From positions 1-18,404 of the forward strand of contig DDEH01000117.1 of the NCBI GenBank assembly GCA_002336085.1: a stretch of 18,404 nucleotides of DNA, written 5' to 3'. Shown one piece after another: positions 15,202-18,404 of the stretch. The translations under genes and the position numbers were made by a program. The notes beneath the pieces are model-generated. The model did not search any database. It saw only the letters and a program-made list of their open reading frames with translations, and was not told the origin of the DNA. The number at the start of each line of letters is the position of its first letter. Within the stretch, counting starts at the first letter, position 1. The stretch is from Flavobacteriales bacterium UBA1959. GTDB taxonomy: Bacteria; Bacteroidota; Bacteroidia; Flavobacteriales_D; Sanyastnellaceae.

Positions 15202-17439
15202 ATGATAAAGAATCCTTCGCTCTCGTTCATGATGCTGCTCATCAGCGGCATAGGCTACGGCCAACCCGATATTGATTCTAATTTCTCCATCGAACAATAT
15301 GTGAATGACATCTTACTAGGAGAAGGAGTTGAGGCCTTTAACATTACGTATACAGGAGGCGAAAGTCAATTGGGATATATGACAGGCGGCGAAGGAGAGC
15401 TCGCCATCACCGATGGCTTGGTCTTGAGCAGTGATGCCGCAGATAACATCTCTTGCCCGGCAATAGTAACGGAATGCGCCGATTGTTTGGGTGCTGCATT
15501 CAACGACCCTGACTTGCTCACCATTGCTAATTCTGTACCACCGCTTATTGGTCAAAATTTTGCCGTGAGTTCTGTAAACGATGGATGCGTCTTGGAATTT
15601 GATTTTACCGCCGCAGGTGACTCCATTAGTTTCAATTACATTTTTGGATCCGATGAATATGAAATGTGGATCAACACGCAATACAACGATGTATTTGCTT
15701 TCTTTTTGAGCGGTCCCGGAATCACCGGTGAATTTGATAGCCCCGCAGGATTCCCAGACGGTGCAATCAATATCGCTGGCGTCCCTGACTCAGATCCCTA
15801 CCTCCCAATCACCATATCAAGCGTCAATTCAGGTACAAACGCAGCATACTACATCAATAACCAATCAGAACAAGACATTTGCCTCCTGGGCTATACCCAA
15901 GGCTTTACTGCTGAAGCGGCCGTCCAATGCGGCCAAACGTATCACATAAAGTTGGCGATTGCAGACGGCAGTGATACAGCTTTGGAATCAATCGTAATCC
16001 TCGAAGCAGGATCTTTTAGTTCCAATGCATTTGACCTCACCGCCACGGCATCCATTTCGGGGAACATCATTTTTGGAGGTGACACAACCGTGGTTGAATC
16101 TTGTAATGATGCAATTTTTCAAGTCGTCAGACCCGATGCGAGTGTTGAAGATACCCTGATTATTACCATTGGAGGAACGGCCACTAACGGCGTCGATTAT
16201 GAAGAAATTAATCCAGAGATCATCATGGAAGTCGGCGAGTATACCGTCGATATTCCCCTTAACGTAAATGCGGACACCGAAGCCGAAGGAACAGAAACGG
16301 TTACCATCGAGTACCTCTATGTGAATTTGTGCGGTGATTCCATTTTTAGGCAGTCCATCTTGCTTATTGAAGATTTTGAGCCCACCGAATTAGACTTTGC
16401 AAATCCCGTAGGTATTTGCAATGGTGAAGCCGTGCTCGAAGTCACACCAATTTCCGGTTATGGACCGTACCTCTATGAATGGAACACAGGAGCAAACGAC
16501 ACTTTGTCGGTGAATGTAGTAGAAACTGAAACTCCTGGCGCCGCTTTGGTCACTGTCACGGATGTTTGCGGCAACGAGATACAAGCCACGATATCGTATA
16601 CCATGCCGCCGGAATTGCTTGTATACGCAGAGCAACTTAATGTGCCGCTCTGTGCTGGCGATGACATCGTCTTAGAATCGGGAATATCCACAGGTGTTGG
16701 GCCGTTTAGCTACGATTGGTCAACTGGAGGAAACGATGAGACAGAGACGATCAACGTAGAATCCACTCAAGCTGTAACCTTAACAATCACCGATGCATGC
16801 GGAGTAGAAGACCAGTTCGAAGTTGAAGTCGAAGTGCCTGTGTACGACCCTATCACGGGAAATGATGTAGAGCTATGCTTGGGTATTCAGGGTGACCTCA
16901 GTTTGTTGGGAGGCACAGGCCAAGAAAATCTTGCCGGCAATTGGCAAGGCAACTACACATTCTATGTCTGGCAATACTTCAATTATGACGAGCAGGGATA
17001 TCCACAAGATTCAAATTGGGTTGCTGTGGATTCAGGGCTCGACACTTTGGTAACGTTCATTGGACCTTCTGGGAATTTTCAGGCCTCACTTGAACAAAAC
17101 ATAATGGAAGTGACCGTCGTGGATTTATGTGGCTTGCAGGCCTCATTTGACATTGCTGTAGTGGCATGTGACACAGAAATCCCAAACGTCTTTTCGCCCA
17201 ATAGCGATGGCATGAATGATTTCTTCCGAATTCCCGGAATCGAGGGTTTCCCTAATTCGCGTCTGGAGGTCTTCAACCGCTGGGGCAGTGCCATCTATCA
17301 AGACAGCGACTACAAAGGAGGATGGGACGGCCGCTTGAACGGAAATCCTGTAGCCGACGGTACATACTTTTACATTCTCTACCGCTCAGACAACGAACGC
17401 TTTCACGGCGCGGTAACAATCATGCGAGAGCGTAGATGA
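15202..17439 (+). CDS. Cell-surface protein: choice-of-anchor L domain, Calx-beta-like domain, T9SS type B sorting domain
   Basis: The 745 residues begin with a signal peptide (about 1-20, cleaved after GYG). A choice-of-anchor L domain (about 25-272) is marked by YTGGESQLGYMTGG, DGLVLSSDAADN, VLEFDF..AGDSISFNYIFGSDEYE, NDVFAFFLSGPG and YHIKLAIADGSD. A Calx-beta-like stretch (about 281-391: GTATNGVDYEEI and EAEGTETVTIEY) is followed by two PKD/SprB-like modules (about 398-468 and 478-546), each with Y.WSTG-type and TITDACG-type motifs. The CHU_C/gliding-associated sorting domain (656-745) reads IPNVFSPNSDGMNDFF, VFNRWGSAIYQ, GGWDG and GTYFYIL. Family knowledge: T9SS type B cargo is exported to the surface, sometimes for adhesion or gliding. 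The ligand is unknown. Its stop overlaps the next start as ATGA. Confidence 0.92.
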   Translation: MIKNPSLSFMMLLISGIGYGQPDIDSNFSIEQYVNDILLGEGVEAFNITYTGGESQLGYMTGGEGELAITDGLVLSSDAADNISCPAIVTECADCLGAAFNDPDLLTIANSVPPLIGQNFAVSSVNDGCVLEFDFTAAGDSISFNYIFGSDEYEMWINTQYNDVFAFFLSGPGITGEFDSPAGFPDGAINIAGVPDSDPYLPITISSVNSGTNAAYYINNQSEQDICLLGYTQGFTAEAAVQCGQTYHIKLAIADGSDTALESIVILEAGSFSSNAFDLTATASISGNIIFGGDTTVVESCNDAIFQVVRPDASVEDTLIITIGGTATNGVDYEEINPEIIMEVGEYTVDIPLNVNADTEAEGTETVTIEYLYVNLCGDSIFRQSILLIEDFEPTELDFANPVGICNGEAVLEVTPISGYGPYLYEWNTGANDTLSVNVVETETPGAALVTVTDVCGNEIQATISYTMPPELLVYAEQLNVPLCAGDDIVLESGISTGVGPFSYDWSTGGNDETETINVESTQAVTLTITDACGVEDQFEVEVEVPVYDPITGNDVELCLGIQGDLSLLGGTGQENLAGNWQGNYTFYVWQYFNYDEQGYPQDSNWVAVDSGLDTLVTFIGPSGNFQASLEQNIMEVTVVDLCGLQASFDIAVVACDTEIPNVFSPNSDGMNDFFRIPGIEGFPNSRLEVFNRWGSAIYQDSDYKGGWDGRLNGNPVADGTYFYILYRSDNERFHGAVTIMRERR

Positions 17440-18125
17440 AGGGTCCATTCGCATCAGCAATCAGCTTCCTATTGGGGTTCATCTTCACGACTCAGTGCTG
17501 CTTGGGCCAGACACTTCCCACGCATCTCGAGCTGATCAATTGCGGTCCATCTTCGGACAACATCGCGGCGCAAATCGGCGCAACTACTATTGATGTTTTG
17601 GATTATGACCTGGGCGATTTGAACGGCGATGGTATAGATGAATTCGTTGCCGCCGTTGAAACACCAGTCATCATCGAGGATGCCAGAGAACGTTTGGTAA
17701 CTATTTTCCAAAAACAGCAAGGCAAATGGATCTTATGGAAATCCTCCTCAGCCCCAATATTGAACAGCGAAGAATGTGGCTTTTTTGATCACTTTGAGGC
17801 AATTGAGATTTACGACCAAGGGCTTCACCTCTCACACAATGGCGGAAGCAAATGGCGATGGTGGATGAACGACACTTACCACTATGACAGTCTTGATCTT
17901 GCGCTCAGCAAGCATCAATCGTATTGGGGATCGCTTTGTGACGAAAAAGTTGAATGGGAAATAAACCTCACAGAAGGCATCGCAAGCTGCGTTTACAACC
18001 GAAAGGAATGCCCTGAAGGGTTTGGTAAAAACGCCCATTTGGACAGCCTACCCAAATCAGAAATCTTTGAAATTTCTGGTAAGCATAGAAATACATTAGA
18101 AAAGCGAAATGATACCACTACATGA
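17436..18125 (+). CDS. Secreted protein of unknown function with FG-GAP/EF-hand-like motif
   Basis: 229 residues with an N-terminal signal peptide (about 1-24, ending CLGQ). DLGDLNGDGIDEFV (58-71) is a calcium-binding D.NGDG.DE loop as in FG-GAP or VCBS-type repeats. Then come TIFQKQQGKWILW, APILNSEECG, a Gly/Trp stretch GGSKWRWWMNDTYHY and LC.....WEINL..G. I recall uncharacterised secreted or lipoprotein Bacteroidota homologues with the same order (DLNGDG..., GG..RW...Y.F, G....W...FNL), but no name or known role. No T9SS sorting domain is present, and the C-terminal 35 residues are charged and polar. The ATGA overlap with the 745-aa surface protein implies coupled expression and perhaps a shared complex. 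Confidence 0.8.
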   Translation: MKGPFASAISFLLGFIFTTQCCLGQTLPTHLELINCGPSSDNIAAQIGATTIDVLDYDLGDLNGDGIDEFVAAVETPVIIEDARERLVTIFQKQQGKWILWKSSSAPILNSEECGFFDHFEAIEIYDQGLHLSHNGGSKWRWWMNDTYHYDSLDLALSKHQSYWGSLCDEKVEWEINLTEGIASCVYNRKECPEGFGKNAHLDSLPKSEIFEISGKHRNTLEKRNDTTT

Positions 18126-18193
18126 TTCGTATCGCCAAAAAACGGCTTTAAAACTTCCCTCTGAGGATGCATTGACCATTTGGAAACAAGAAA

Positions 18194-18220
18194 AAAGCCC
18201 ACTCGGATGAGCAGGCTTTC
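18194..18220 (+). terminator. Probable terminator hairpin
   Basis: AAAGCC (18194-18199) pairs with GGCTTT (18214-18219). Inside, CTC pairs with GAG around a GGAT loop, with a symmetric CA/CA internal bulge. The stem is preceded by an A run and followed by TTTCTAAATTT. The T tract is imperfect, so termination strength is uncertain. It follows the 229-aa gene by about 70 bp. Confidence 0.5.
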
Positions 18221-18314
18221 TAAATTTAAAAGTGGGCCTCTCGGTCCTAATTTCGAACGTTTTTATTAAGATCTATTATAAATGATATATATTAATTATT
18301 CTTACACATTAAAA

Positions 18315-18404
18315 ATGAAAAAATTATTATTACTACCATTAGTGCTTTCTATATTTAGTTGTACTAATAAAGAATCAGACGCATGTACTGAACTAAAAAA
18401 TTCA
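18315..18404 (+). CDS. Lipoprotein, 5' end only (partial)
   Basis: An open frame from ATG 18315 to the window edge gives 30 codons. It begins MKKLLLLPLVLSIFSC, a textbook lipoprotein signal with a lipobox ending in Cys16 (IFSC), followed by a polar TNKESDACTELKNS start of the mature chain. The residue after Cys is Thr. Family knowledge predicts lipidation and outer-membrane attachment in Bacteroidota. Codons are strongly AT-biased (Leu almost all TTA or CTA), unlike the upstream genes. The protein family cannot be told from this fragment. There is no clear Shine-Dalgarno, only an AAAAA run before the ATG. Confidence 0.65.
   Translation, partial: MKKLLLLPLVLSIFSCTNKESDACTELKNS

Noticed and set aside
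17993..18202. 69-aa minus-strand open frame covering the end of the 229-aa gene
   Set aside because: It is antisense to a supported gene, shows no domain or signal, and has no promoter-like sequence.

Overview
The window reads as chromosomal DNA of a Bacteroidota bacterium, most likely a marine Flavobacteriales-type lineage. Four things support this. There is a fused lpxC-fabZ gene. Two proteins end in type IX secretion (T9SS) sorting domains: a type A domain at the end of the 6920-7777 gene and a CHU_C/gliding-associated type B domain at the end of the 15202-17439 gene. There is a DUF4301 protein. Promoter boxes of the TAnnTTTG type typical of this phylum recur, while good Shine-Dalgarno sequences are scarce. 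The exact lineage is inference. About 95% of the window is coding.

Left part (1-2844): the N-terminal 442 codons of a large secreted repeat protein on the minus strand, then tRNA-Phe(GAA) with its own promoter and a strong terminator, then aroB (3-dehydroquinate synthase). Positions 2888-6783 hold a compact plus-strand lipid A operon: lpxD, lpxC-fabZ (4-base ATGA overlap), lpxA, and a small ABC ATPase 6 bp downstream whose switch histidine is replaced by asparagine. A T9SS cargo protein (6920-7777) follows and ends in a bidirectional terminator.

Middle part (7850-10732): two minus-strand genes, a small Hpt-like protein lacking the phospho-accepting histidine and then a DUF4301 protein resembling nucleotidyltransferases, divergent from galE. 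From 15090 down to 10752 on the minus strand lie an orphan MacB/LolD-like ABC ATPase, asnS, rpoN (sigma-54) and a PAP2-like membrane protein. The last three are tightly packed (12 bp gap, then an ATGA overlap).

Right part (15202-18404): a 745-aa choice-of-anchor L cell-surface protein, translationally coupled to a secreted 229-aa protein of unknown function, then a cluster of hairpins, then an abruptly AT-rich stretch carrying the start of a lipoprotein gene that runs off the window.

No CRISPR array, transposase, phage gene or complete defence system is visible. The most interesting signals are: a recurrent TAnnTTTG box placed exactly 4 nt before the start codon of several genes, implying leaderless mRNAs; the degenerate Hpt protein; the His-to-Asn ABC ATPase tied to lipid A genes; and the composition break at the right edge.
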